A stretch of 64,000 nucleotides of DNA from Burkholderiaceae bacterium. Its GTDB lineage: Bacteria > Pseudomonadota > Gammaproteobacteria > Burkholderiales > Burkholderiaceae_E. Where the stretch lies: positions 163,824-227,823 of the forward strand of contig JAMLIR010000003.1 of the NCBI GenBank assembly GCA_023954045.1, in the 5' to 3' direction. Position 1 is the stretch's first letter. Each line of letters opens with the position of its first letter. The position numbers were made by a program, and so were the translations under genes. The notes under the pieces were generated by a model. The model did no database searches. It had not been told where the DNA came from and saw nothing but the letters and a program-made list of their open reading frames with translations. Positions 8,562 through 16,427 of this stretch are shown here, in pieces.

Positions 8562-8872
8562 TATGCGATCGTTGCTGCGAGCGGTCTGATCATGCCCAAA
8601 ACCTCGCCGCGGGCGATCACTTCGCCGCCTGCACGGCGGACAGGGACGCGGACGCTCGCCCCGCGTCGATCTCCGTATCGCGACTCTCACGGGTGCGCGG
8701 TGGAGGGCGGCTGCTTCGTATCGGGCGGCGCGGTGGATCTGGGTTTCGCTGCCGGCGTCCTCGTATGGGTACAGCGCGAAGCTCGGCGTCGACCCCGTAG
8801 GTCAACGCGGTGCGTCCATGCGGCGGCTGGAGCGGGTGTCGGCGCAACGAGGTCTGGCGGAGCCATACCCCA
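8562..8872. other. Intergenic region between czcD and the czcI operator
   Basis: No supportable gene. A 142-codon plus-strand frame starting at 8592 has no domain signature and runs across the predicted operator and promoter of czcI, so it is taken as chance. The czcD transcript should end somewhere here, but no stem followed by a U-run was seen. Confidence 0.45.
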
Positions 8873-8890
8873 CATGACAGCCCTGTCATG
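8873..8890. promoter_or_regulatory. Perfect palindrome CATGACAG-CC-CTGTCATG, predicted CzcR operator of czcICBA
   Basis: Eight-base perfect arms are separated by CC. Seven of the eight arm bases are shared with the palindrome at 1435-1450. It lies upstream of czcI and resembles boxes of CusR/CopR/CzcR response regulators. A weak -10 candidate, TAGATT at 8923-8928, lies 41.5 bases from the palindrome centre, the same spacing as in the other copy. Confidence 0.65.
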
Positions 8891-9031
8891 TTGCGGATCG
8901 ACTCCTGTCCTTCCCCAGCCTGTAGATTGCGCCCGAACAAGGTGGAGGGATGTTGTCTGTGCGAGCCCGTCGAGCTGGAGGGCGCAGAAGCAATCGCCCG
9001 AAAGCCTTGCGTTCGTGTAACATAAAAAGAT

Positions 9032-9439
9032 ATGCGTCGCTGGGTTCTCGTCCTCCTGCTGTGCGTGATGCCGTTCCAGATGGTCTGGGCCTCGGCTGCG
9101 CCGTACTGCGCGCACGAGTCGAGTGCTTTGGCCAAGAAGCATTTCGGCCATCACGAGCACAAGCACCTGGCCAGCGGCGAGGTCGTGTCGGTTACGGACG
9201 CTACTGGCGATAGCGGGGGCATCTATCACGCGGACTGCGAGAGCTGCCACCTTGCTACGTGCGCGTTCATGCCCGCGGTGTCGCCCATGCTCGCAGAGCC
9301 CCCGAAGGCGGACTTCACGCGATTCCAGACACCCCGCTACAGTTCCCACATCCCTCCGGGACTTCAGCGCCCTGATCGAGCCCATCCCACTCTTGCCGCG
9401 CGATTCGGCGGCGTGGTGACGGCAGCTCACATAGGCTGA
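9032..9439 (+). CDS. czcI: CzcI-like periplasmic protein
   Basis: This 135-residue secreted protein starts with a signal peptide (MRRWVLVLLLCVMPFQMVWA). A His-rich patch follows (KKHFGHHEHKH), then a Cys/His group reading HADCESCHLATC. CzcI proteins precede czcCBA in many Burkholderiales clusters and influence induction of the efflux system; the mechanism is not established. The position 60 bases before czcC and about 140 bases after the operator fits that role. The metal-binding role of the His/Cys patches is inference. Confidence 0.82.
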   Translation: MRRWVLVLLLCVMPFQMVWASAAPYCAHESSALAKKHFGHHEHKHLASGEVVSVTDATGDSGGIYHADCESCHLATCAFMPAVSPMLAEPPKADFTRFQTPRYSSHIPPGLQRPDRAHPTLAARFGGVVTAAHIG

Positions 9440-9498
9440 CTGACGAAAAGACACATCGCCCCGAATCGCTTCTGTCGTGAGACAAGAAGGATGATTCG

Positions 9499-10773
9499 AT
9501 GCGATTTCTTTTCCCGGCGCTGGCCGTCATTCTGGCGGCTTCAGCGCTACCTGTAGGTGCACAGAGTCCTCAAGGTACTGGACCGCTGACCCTGGCGGAG
9601 GCGATGCGCCTCGCCGAGGCCGCCAGCCCCGCGCTGCGGGTCCGCGAAGCTCAGTTCGCGGCGGTCGAGGGGGCACGCCGAGAAGCAGCGCCGCTGCTTT
9701 TCAACAACCCTGCGCTGAGCACGGAGGGCACCCGCCGACGCGCGAGTGCACCGGATGGCCGCGCCACCGAGTGGACTGTCGGCATCGCTCAAGCGATCGA
9801 GACGGGTGGGCAGCAAGCGCGACGCCGGGAAGCTGCGTCGGCTGCGCTCGATGCGCTACGCGCCGAAGTCGAGGATGCGCGCCGACAAGCACGCGCTGAG
9901 GCCGCGCTGCGCTTCCACGCGGTATTGGCCGCTCAGCGCCGGGTCCAGATCGAGCAGCGCTCGGTCGAACTGTTCGACAGCACCGCACAGGCGGTCGCGA
10001 GGCGACGCGCTGCGGGCGAGGACACGCGCCTCGACGCGAACGTCGCCCTGATCGAGGCCGAGCGGGCGCGCAACGCGGTCGCCTTGGCACGCGAACACCT
10101 GCTCGATGCCCGAAGCGACCTGGGCAGCGTGCTTCAGCTTCCTCCCTCAGCTCTGCCCGACGTGGTCGGCGAGTTGCCCCTGCCGGCCAGTGATGCGCCC
10201 GCGTATGCGCTCGAACAACTCCAAACGTCGGCGCTCGATCTCCCGAGGCTGCGCGCCCTCGCGGGCCGCGAGGCCTCGGCGCGAGCCCGCCTCGGTGTCG
10301 AGCGGGCCGCTCGCTACCCGGACGTGACGGTCGGCGTCAATGTTGGCCGGGAAGGCTTCGCCGGTGCGCGCGAACAGGTCACTTCGTTGACGGTGTCGGT
10401 GCCGCTGCCGCTCTTCAAGCGCAACGACGCAGCGATTGGCCAGGCGCTCAGCGAAGTGGGTCAGACCGAGATCGAACGCACAGTCGCCGTGCGGGATGCG
10501 CAAGCCCAGGTTCGGCGGCTGTGGAGCCGGCTGGAAAGCCAGCGCGAGCGCGTGCTGCGCCTGCAGCGAACGATGGCTTCCGCATCGGCCGACAACCAGC
10601 AGCTCGCCGCGAGGTCGCGCCAGGCCGGCCAGATCGGCCTGCTCGACCAGTTGCTCGTGAACCGCCAGGCCCTGGATGCCGAGCGCGAGTTGAACGACGC
10701 GCTGGCCGAGTACCACGCGACCCGAATCGAACTCGAACAAGCGGCCGGCTGGTCGCAGGAAGGATTCAAATGA
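9499..10773 (+). CDS. czcC: CzcC, TolC-family outer membrane component of the metal efflux pump
   Basis: The 424-residue product has a signal peptide ending near VGAQS and the repeated long alpha-helical hairpins of outer-membrane efflux proteins (two OEP repeats, roughly residues 25-210 and 230-415). It forms the outer-membrane channel for the tripartite CzcCBA pump, which removes divalent metal from the periplasm. The start is ATG 9499 after an AGAAGGATG context. Its stop overlaps the czcB start as ATGA, so the subunits are translationally coupled. Confidence 0.93.
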   Translation: MRFLFPALAVILAASALPVGAQSPQGTGPLTLAEAMRLAEAASPALRVREAQFAAVEGARREAAPLLFNNPALSTEGTRRRASAPDGRATEWTVGIAQAIETGGQQARRREAASAALDALRAEVEDARRQARAEAALRFHAVLAAQRRVQIEQRSVELFDSTAQAVARRRAAGEDTRLDANVALIEAERARNAVALAREHLLDARSDLGSVLQLPPSALPDVVGELPLPASDAPAYALEQLQTSALDLPRLRALAGREASARARLGVERAARYPDVTVGVNVGREGFAGAREQVTSLTVSVPLPLFKRNDAAIGQALSEVGQTEIERTVAVRDAQAQVRRLWSRLESQRERVLRLQRTMASASADNQQLAARSRQAGQIGLLDQLLVNRQALDAERELNDALAEYHATRIELEQAAGWSQEGFK

Positions 10774-11993
10774 TCACGGCACAAGACGACACCCGTCGCC
10801 CCCTGCGCCTGGCCGGGCTGGCCCTCGCGCTGGCTGTGGCGTTCACGCTGGCGGCTTGCGACCGAGGCGGCGCCAAGGATGAGCACGCGGCTGAAGGCGC
10901 CAGCAGTGCCGAGCAGAAGAAGGAGGAAGGGCACAGCGAGAGCGAAGGACTCACCCTGACCAGCGAAGAGGCGGAACGCGCCGGCGTGAAGGTGGAGGCG
11001 TTGAAGGCCCAGGCCATGGGAGACGAGGTCGTCGTCACGGCGACCATCCGGCCCGACGCGGACAAGCTCGCACGTGTGGCGCCTCGCATCGAGGGCCGCA
11101 TCACCTCGGCTCCTGCCAAGCTGGGCGACCGCGTGCGCGCCGGTCAAGCGCTGGCGACGCTCGACAGCGTGGAGGTCGGCGAAGCGCACGCGGCCTGGGT
11201 GCAGGCACAGTCGGAATTGCGCATCGCCGAAGCCGACTTCAAGCGCGCCGAGGATCTCGTCGCCGACGAGATCATCCCGCGCAAGGACTTCATTCGTGCT
11301 CAGTCCGATCGCGACAAGGCAGCCGCTTCGCTGCGGGCCGCTACGGACAAGCTGCGTCTGCTCCGCGGGAGCGCAGCGGGCTCGACCGAAAGCGTGTCCA
11401 CCTTTTCGGTGACAGCGCCATTTGCTGGCACGGTGATCGAGAAGAAGGCCACGCTCGGCGAACTGGCTAGCCCCAGCGAACCCATGTTCACGGTCGCCGA
11501 CCTGAGCCAGGTTTGGATCCTGGCCGATCTGCCTGAATCCGCGCTGGCCAAGGTGCGCACTGGTGCGGGCGCCAAGGTAAGCGTCTCGGCCTACCCCGGT
11601 GAGACCTTTGCCGGCCGCGTCGATCTCATTGGCGCTGCACTCGACAAGGACTCGCGCACGGTTGCAGCGCGCATCGTGGTGCCCAACACCGACGGGCGTC
11701 TGAAGCCCGAGATGTTCGCGACGGCCACGATTGAGGTGACCAGTGGGACTGGTGCAGAGCGCCGAGAGGTGCTGTCGCTCCCGGATGCCGCGATCGTGAT
11801 GATGCAAGGCCAGCCGACGGTGTTCGTCTACGAACAAGGAGCCTATGAGATGCGCGTCGTCGAGCCGGGCGAACGCAGCGGCGGGCGCACGGTGGTGAAG
11901 GCAGGTCTGAAGAACGGAGAGCAGGTCGTAACGGAAGGTGCCTATGCACTGAAAGCGCGCAAGCTCAAATCGCAGCTCGGCCACGGGCATTGA
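10770..11993 (+). CDS. czcB: CzcB, periplasmic adaptor (membrane fusion protein) of the metal efflux pump
   Basis: The 407-residue product is an RND adaptor linking CzcA to CzcC. A hydrophobic N-terminus ends in LAACDRG, which looks like a lipobox, so the protein may be lipid-anchored. A Glu/His/Lys-rich stretch follows (about 35-60), then a lipoyl/barrel-sandwich domain around an alpha-helical hairpin (ASVEV- and TVIEKKATLGEL-like segments) and C-terminal beta-barrel domains. The ATG at 10770 lies within the czcC stop, and czcA begins 15 bases after its end. The protein ends in GHGH, a possible metal ligand. Confidence 0.92.
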   Translation: MITAQDDTRRPLRLAGLALALAVAFTLAACDRGGAKDEHAAEGASSAEQKKEEGHSESEGLTLTSEEAERAGVKVEALKAQAMGDEVVVTATIRPDADKLARVAPRIEGRITSAPAKLGDRVRAGQALATLDSVEVGEAHAAWVQAQSELRIAEADFKRAEDLVADEIIPRKDFIRAQSDRDKAAASLRAATDKLRLLRGSAAGSTESVSTFSVTAPFAGTVIEKKATLGELASPSEPMFTVADLSQVWILADLPESALAKVRTGAGAKVSVSAYPGETFAGRVDLIGAALDKDSRTVAARIVVPNTDGRLKPEMFATATIEVTSGTGAERREVLSLPDAAIVMMQGQPTVFVYEQGAYEMRVVEPGERSGGRTVVKAGLKNGEQVVTEGAYALKARKLKSQLGHGH

Positions 11994-12008
11994 GAAGGAC
12001 GACACGAC

Positions 12009-15000
12009 ATGCTCAATGCCATTGTTGATGCCGCGCTCCGCTACAAGGTCTTGGTGCTGGTCGCCTTCGCCGTGCTGGTCGGGCTTGGGGTCATGGCCTT
12101 TCGCCAGGTGCCGGTGGATGCCTTTCCGGACGTGACCCCAGCGCAGGTCAATATCTACACCGAGTCGCCTGGCGTGGCAGCCGAAGACATCGAACGCCTC
12201 CTGACGGTGCCGATCGAAGGCGCGATGGCCGGCTTGCCCGACGTCGATGTCGTGCGCTCGGTCTCGCTGTTCGGCCTTTCCTATGTGGGTGTCTATTTCA
12301 AGGATGACGTCGACATCTACTTCGCGCGCCGCTTGGTCGGAGAGAAGCTGCAGGAAGTCAAGGAGCGCCTGCCCCAGGGCTATGGCGAGCCGGTTCTGGG
12401 TCCGAACAGTTCGGGCCTGGGCCAGGTGTTCTGGTACACGATCGAGGACGCCGACAAGAAGCTCAGCGCGATGGATCTGCGCACGCTGCACGACTGGACC
12501 GTGCGGCTGATCCTGCGCACTGCGCCGGGCGTCGATGACGTGACCACCTGGGGCGGGCACGAGAAGCAGTATCAGGTGCAGATCGACCCCCGTCGCCTGG
12601 TCAAGTACGGGCTGACGTTCAAGGAGGTGATGGAGCGCCTGGCCGCCAACAACAAGCAGGTGGGCGGCCAGTACCTGAACATCGGCGTCGAGCAGTACCT
12701 CGTGCGCGGCATCGGGCTCGTCGGCAATGTGGCCGACATCGGCTCGATCGTCGTCGCCGAACGAAACGGCACGCCGCTCTACGTTCGAGACATCGCCGAC
12801 GTCAAGGAGGCGCCGGCGGTGCGCTTCGGCGCGGTGACGCGCGACGGCCACGAGACGGTGCTGGGCATCGCGCTGGCACGCATCCACGAGAACGCGGCCA
12901 ACGTCGTCGCCGGGGTTAAGGCCAAACTGGCCACTGCGCAGGCGGCCCTACCGAAAGGCATCGAGCTGAAGGCGGTCTACGACCGCACCGAGATCGTCGA
13001 GAAGGCTCTCAAGACTGCCGAGAGCGCGCTGCTCGAAGGCTCGATCCTGGTTGCGATCATCCTGTTTCTCTTCCTCGGCGAGTTCCGTTCAGCCATCGTC
13101 GTCATCGTCACCTTGCCGTTGGCGATGCTGTTCGCCTTCATCCTGATGAACCGCTTCGGGCTGTCGGCGAATCTGATGTCGCTCGCGGGCCTTGCGATCG
13201 GGATTGGAATGATGGTGGATGGCGCCGTGGTCATGGTCGAGAACGCCTTCCGACTGCTCTCGCACGCACGCGAGTCCGGACGGCCGATCAACCGGACGCA
13301 CGTGGTGCTGGAAGCGGCCCGTGAGGTGGCGAACCCCATCGCCTTTGCGATCCTGATCATCATCGTCGTCTTCCTGCCCCTGTTCTCGCTGACGGGGCTT
13401 GAAGGCAAGCTCTTCAAGCCGATGGCGCTGACCATCACCTTCGCCATGATTGGCTCGCTGCTGCTGTCATTGACGTTGGTGCCGGTGCTGGCCGCGCTGA
13501 TCCTCAAGCCCAAGGAGGAGAAAGACACCTGGCTGGTGCGCGGCGCGAAGAAGATCTACCTACCGCTGCTGGATTGGGCACTGGACCGCAAGAAGACCGT
13601 GGTCGTTGCTGCCGTGGCGCTGCTGATCGGCTCGTTGGCCCTCTTTCCGCTGCTGGGCAAGGAGTTCATGCCGCAGTTGCAGGAAGGCGCGATCATGTTC
13701 CGCGTCGTCGGCATCCCCTCGACATCGTTGGACGAGTCGATCCGCGTGGCCAACGTGATGGATGCCAGCCTGCGCAAGAAGTACCCGCAGGTGCGCTCCG
13801 TGCTGGCGACCATCGGCCGAGCCGAGAAGGGCGAGACCGCCGACGTCAACTACATGGAGGTGCTGCTCGACCTGAAGCCGCAGGACGAATGGCCGCAAAA
13901 GCAGTCGTTCTCCGCACTCGGCAAGGAGATGCAGGAGTATCTCGAAGGCGAAGTGCAGACCGCAGTGTTCGGCGCGACACAGCCAATCCAGATGCGCGTG
14001 GAGGAACTCATCTCCGGCGTACGAGCCACGCTGGCGCTGAAGGTCTACGGCGAGGATCTCGACAAGCTGGAGGATCTGTCCGGGCAACTCAAGACCGTCA
14101 TCGGCGGCGTGTCCGGGGTGGCCGACCTATCGGCCGAAGCCAATAAGGGCAAGCCGCAAATGGTCATCGAAGTCGACCGTCAGGCGGCTTCCCGCTATGG
14201 CCTGAATGCCGACGACATCTTGAGCGTCGTGCAAGCAGGAGTGGGTGGAGAAACGGTCTCGACGTTGATCGATGGCACGCGCCGCTTCGACATCGCCGTG
14301 CGCTTGGCCGAAGAGTACCGGAACAGTCCTTCGGCGATTGCCTCCATTCCGATTCGCACGGCCGAGGGCGCCCTCGTGCCGTTCTCCCAAGTGGCCAAGA
14401 TCAAGCTGGACGAGGGCTACACCTTCGTGCGCCGCGAGTCGCTGCAGCGCTATGCCGTGCTGCAGATGGATGTGCAAGGGCGGGACGTCGACGGCTTCGT
14501 GCAGGACGCCAACGCCGCGATTGCTGCGAAGGTGAAGATGCCTCCGGGCTACTGGATCGAGTGGGGCGGCGCCTTCGAGAACCAGCAGCGCGCAATGGCC
14601 CGCCTGGGCGTCATCGTGCCGCTGACGATCGGCCTGATCTTCATCCTGCTCTACACCGCGTTCAACTCGGTGCGACATGCGACGCTGATCATCGCCAACG
14701 TCCCCTTTGCGATCATCGGCGGCATCGTCGGGCTGTTCATCTCGGGCCAGTACCTGTCGGTGCCTTCGGCGATCGGCTTCATCGCCGTGTTCGGGGTCGC
14801 GATGCTCAACGGCATCGTGCTCGTGAGCTTCCTGAACGACCGACGACGGCAGGGACTTTCTGTACGCGAGGCCGTCAAGCAAGGCACTGCGCTTCGTCTG
14901 CGCCCCGTGTTGATGACGGCCTCGGTGGCCATCCTCGGCCTGATCCCGATGCTGATCTCCACCGGAGTAGGCGCTGAAACGCAGCGACCTCTCGCCACCG

Positions 15001-15167
15001 TCGTGGTCGGCGGCCTCATCACCTCGACGTTGCTCACGCTCTTGCTGTTGCCGCTGATCTGGGAGTGGTCCGAAGCGCGCGACGAGCGCAAGCGCCTCGC
15101 GGCCGAACGCGCCGAGAGCGGGGACGAATCCTCGCCATCCGTCCCCGCCCGAGAGGAAGCTCCATGA
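12009..15167 (+). CDS. czcA: CzcA, RND proton/metal antiporter of the HME family
   Basis: This 1052-residue inner-membrane pump exports divalent metal using the proton gradient. It has twelve membrane segments and two large periplasmic domains. The TM4 motif reads GIGMMVDGAVVMVEN: Asp404 and Glu411 match the proton-relay residues D408 and E415 of Cupriavidus CzcA, while the place of D402 is Gly398. That is intermediate between the CzcA motif (DFGIIVDGAVVIVEN) and the CusA motif (AIGAMVDAAIVMIEN), so the exact metal (Zn, Co, Cd or other) is uncertain. The stop overlaps the start of a broken PII-like gene as ATGA. Confidence 0.93.
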   Translation: MLNAIVDAALRYKVLVLVAFAVLVGLGVMAFRQVPVDAFPDVTPAQVNIYTESPGVAAEDIERLLTVPIEGAMAGLPDVDVVRSVSLFGLSYVGVYFKDDVDIYFARRLVGEKLQEVKERLPQGYGEPVLGPNSSGLGQVFWYTIEDADKKLSAMDLRTLHDWTVRLILRTAPGVDDVTTWGGHEKQYQVQIDPRRLVKYGLTFKEVMERLAANNKQVGGQYLNIGVEQYLVRGIGLVGNVADIGSIVVAERNGTPLYVRDIADVKEAPAVRFGAVTRDGHETVLGIALARIHENAANVVAGVKAKLATAQAALPKGIELKAVYDRTEIVEKALKTAESALLEGSILVAIILFLFLGEFRSAIVVIVTLPLAMLFAFILMNRFGLSANLMSLAGLAIGIGMMVDGAVVMVENAFRLLSHARESGRPINRTHVVLEAAREVANPIAFAILIIIVVFLPLFSLTGLEGKLFKPMALTITFAMIGSLLLSLTLVPVLAALILKPKEEKDTWLVRGAKKIYLPLLDWALDRKKTVVVAAVALLIGSLALFPLLGKEFMPQLQEGAIMFRVVGIPSTSLDESIRVANVMDASLRKKYPQVRSVLATIGRAEKGETADVNYMEVLLDLKPQDEWPQKQSFSALGKEMQEYLEGEVQTAVFGATQPIQMRVEELISGVRATLALKVYGEDLDKLEDLSGQLKTVIGGVSGVADLSAEANKGKPQMVIEVDRQAASRYGLNADDILSVVQAGVGGETVSTLIDGTRRFDIAVRLAEEYRNSPSAIASIPIRTAEGALVPFSQVAKIKLDEGYTFVRRESLQRYAVLQMDVQGRDVDGFVQDANAAIAAKVKMPPGYWIEWGGAFENQQRAMARLGVIVPLTIGLIFILLYTAFNSVRHATLIIANVPFAIIGGIVGLFISGQYLSVPSAIGFIAVFGVAMLNGIVLVSFLNDRRRQGLSVREAVKQGTALRLRPVLMTASVAILGLIPMLISTGVGAETQRPLATVVVGGLITSTLLTLLLLPLIWEWSEARDERKRLAAERAESGDESSPSVPAREEAP

Positions 15168-15323
15168 AGGAAATCAAGGCCTATGTCCACCGCACCCGCA
15201 TTGCGGATGTCATCGAGGCGGTGAAAGCGACGAGCGCGTGGGCGACCCGGCCGGGCGATGCGGGCCAGCACAACCTGACGGTCTATGCCGTGCAAGGTTC
15301 TCTGGTGCCGATCGATCAGGACG
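15123..15323 (+). repeat. Diverged direct repeat, copy 1 (czcA tail plus 5' part of PII-like gene)
   Basis: This segment begins at GACGAATCCTC inside the last codons of czcA and runs through the 5' part of the PII-like gene up to the deletion point. It matches 15871-16070 in the same order; both copies have 41 bases before the PII ATG. By eye there are about 20 mismatches in the first 158 coding bases, so the copies are not recent. Confidence 0.8.
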
Positions 15324-15371
15324 GGCTGGATCTATGTCGTCGACATCGCGTCCGCGGAGGTGATCCGGTGA
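15164..15371 (+). pseudogene. PII-like signalling protein, truncated by internal 134-bp deletion
   Basis: The first 52 codons encode the same PII-type N-terminus as the intact gene at 15912 (MKEIKAY.HRT.IA.VIEAVK). The DNA then jumps from the codons for IDQD straight to the sequence encoding GWIYVVDI near the C-terminus. Measured between matching points the copy is 134 bases shorter, which is not a multiple of three. The C-terminal segment is therefore out of frame, although its original stop is still visible at 15369-15371. Reading through in the new frame would continue to 15505 with unrelated sequence. The ATG overlaps the czcA stop (ATGA). PII-like genes are known next to RND metal pumps. 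Confidence 0.8.
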
Positions 15372-15508
15372 GGACGCGCCACTGGTCGGACCGCCGGCGA
15401 TGGCAGGCCGTCGGCCCTGCCCACGCACTGCCGACCTGCGGCTCGTTGCGGGCGTCGGGAGATCTTTTCGATGTGTCTCAACCCTCCCATCTTGAAAAGG
15501 AGTGAGCC

Positions 15509-15868
15509 ATGCATTCAGGAACACGTTCGCGCCAATCCGCCTTCAGGATCGCGAGTATCACTGCGTTGATTCTTCTCCAGGGCTGTGCGTCAACGGCCGA
15601 CAAGGCGTACCAAGAGGGCTGGCGCAACGCCACCGTCGTTCAGCCCAGGGTCGGCAGCGCGGTCGTCGACAACGTGGTCAAGGATTGCCGTGCCGAGCGA
15701 GCTGCAAGCGACGGCACGGCGAGGTACGCCTTGCTCTCCTATGCGGATCGCGGGTCGGCTCCCAAGTACTACGTGGCCGCCGTTCCGTCCGATCTGAGCG
15801 TCCGCGCCGAGCAGTGGTACCAGGTGAACGTCACGGACTGCGCTTCGCGCTGGCATCGCTCGCGCTAG
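15509..15868 (+). CDS. Small putative lipoprotein of the metal island
   Basis: The 119-residue product has an N-terminal hydrophobic segment ending in LILLQGCAST, a good lipobox with the Cys near residue 26, so it is probably a lipid-anchored envelope protein. No domain is recognised in the mature part, which contains two further cysteines. A strong Shine-Dalgarno sequence (AAAAGGAG) precedes the ATG. It sits between the broken and intact PII-like genes and may take part in metal handling, but only position suggests this. Confidence 0.7.
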   Translation: MHSGTRSRQSAFRIASITALILLQGCASTADKAYQEGWRNATVVQPRVGSAVVDNVVKDCRAERAASDGTARYALLSYADRGSAPKYYVAAVPSDLSVRAEQWYQVNVTDCASRWHRSR

Positions 15869-15870
15869 CC

Positions 15871-16070
15871 GACGAATCCTCCCCATCCGTCCAAGCCCGA
15901 GAGGAAGCTCCATGAAGGAAATCAAGGCCTACATCCATCGCACGTGCATCGCGAATGTCATCGAGGCGGTGAAGGCAACCAGCGCGTGGGCGCCCCGGTC
16001 GGGCGACGCGGGTCAGCACAACCTGACGGTTTATGCCGTGCAAGGGTCGCTGACGCCGATCGACCAGGAT
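15871..16070 (+). repeat. Diverged direct repeat, copy 2 (orphan czcA tail plus 5' part of PII-like gene)
   Basis: Two bases after the lipoprotein stop, the sequence resumes with the last 41 bases of a czcA gene (GACGAATCCTC onward) although no czcA precedes it, and continues into the intact PII-like gene. It is collinear with 15123-15323. The orphan tail shows that this copy came from a czcA-PII junction by duplication or by recombination between two related clusters. Confidence 0.8.
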
Positions 16071-16253
16071 GAGCGCCACTACTCGGTCGACCTCGGACAG
16101 GAGGTCACCCGCGAATTCAAGCTGGAGCTGCATTGCGAGGACGCGGACGTGGCCGAGTTGGTGGCCGCGATTCGCGCCGCAGGGAGAACCGGCCAGCGAC
16201 GAGCTGGCTGGATCTACGTCGTCGACATCGTGTCGGCGGAGGCGATCCACTGA
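15912..16253 (+). CDS. PII-like protein associated with RND metal efflux (intact copy)
   Basis: The 113-residue product has the PII trimer fold signature: an N-terminal KEIKAY strand, a VIEAVKATSAW helix, a TVYAVQG strand and a C-terminal RTGQRRAGWIYVVDI segment comparable to the C-loop region of GlnB. The T-loop lacks the Tyr-uridylylation context of GlnB. Proteins of this kind (a PII group linked to cation efflux pumps) occur beside czcA-like genes in proteobacteria; their ligand is not established. An ATG preceded by GAGGAAGCTCC gives a good start. A broken paralogue lies at 15164. Confidence 0.82.
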   Translation: MKEIKAYIHRTCIANVIEAVKATSAWAPRSGDAGQHNLTVYAVQGSLTPIDQDERHYSVDLGQEVTREFKLELHCEDADVAELVAAIRAAGRTGQRRAGWIYVVDIVSAEAIH

Positions 16254-16427
16254 TGCGAAGTCAGCTCGCCGGCCATTGCCAGCGACCGCCGATGCGTACC
16301 GACCACGCCAAGTGCGATGCTGGGCGCGCTCCTCTACGAAGGGCGTGGCAGCTCCCGCATTCCCCCGGGCCATTGGCGCCGTCGAACGGGGCAGACGGGT
16401 CGGTTGATGTGCAGGCCAGGGGAAGCG

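Noticed and set aside
8592-9020. 142-codon plus-strand frame between czcD and czcI
   Set aside because: It spans the predicted czcI operator and promoter and shows no domain.
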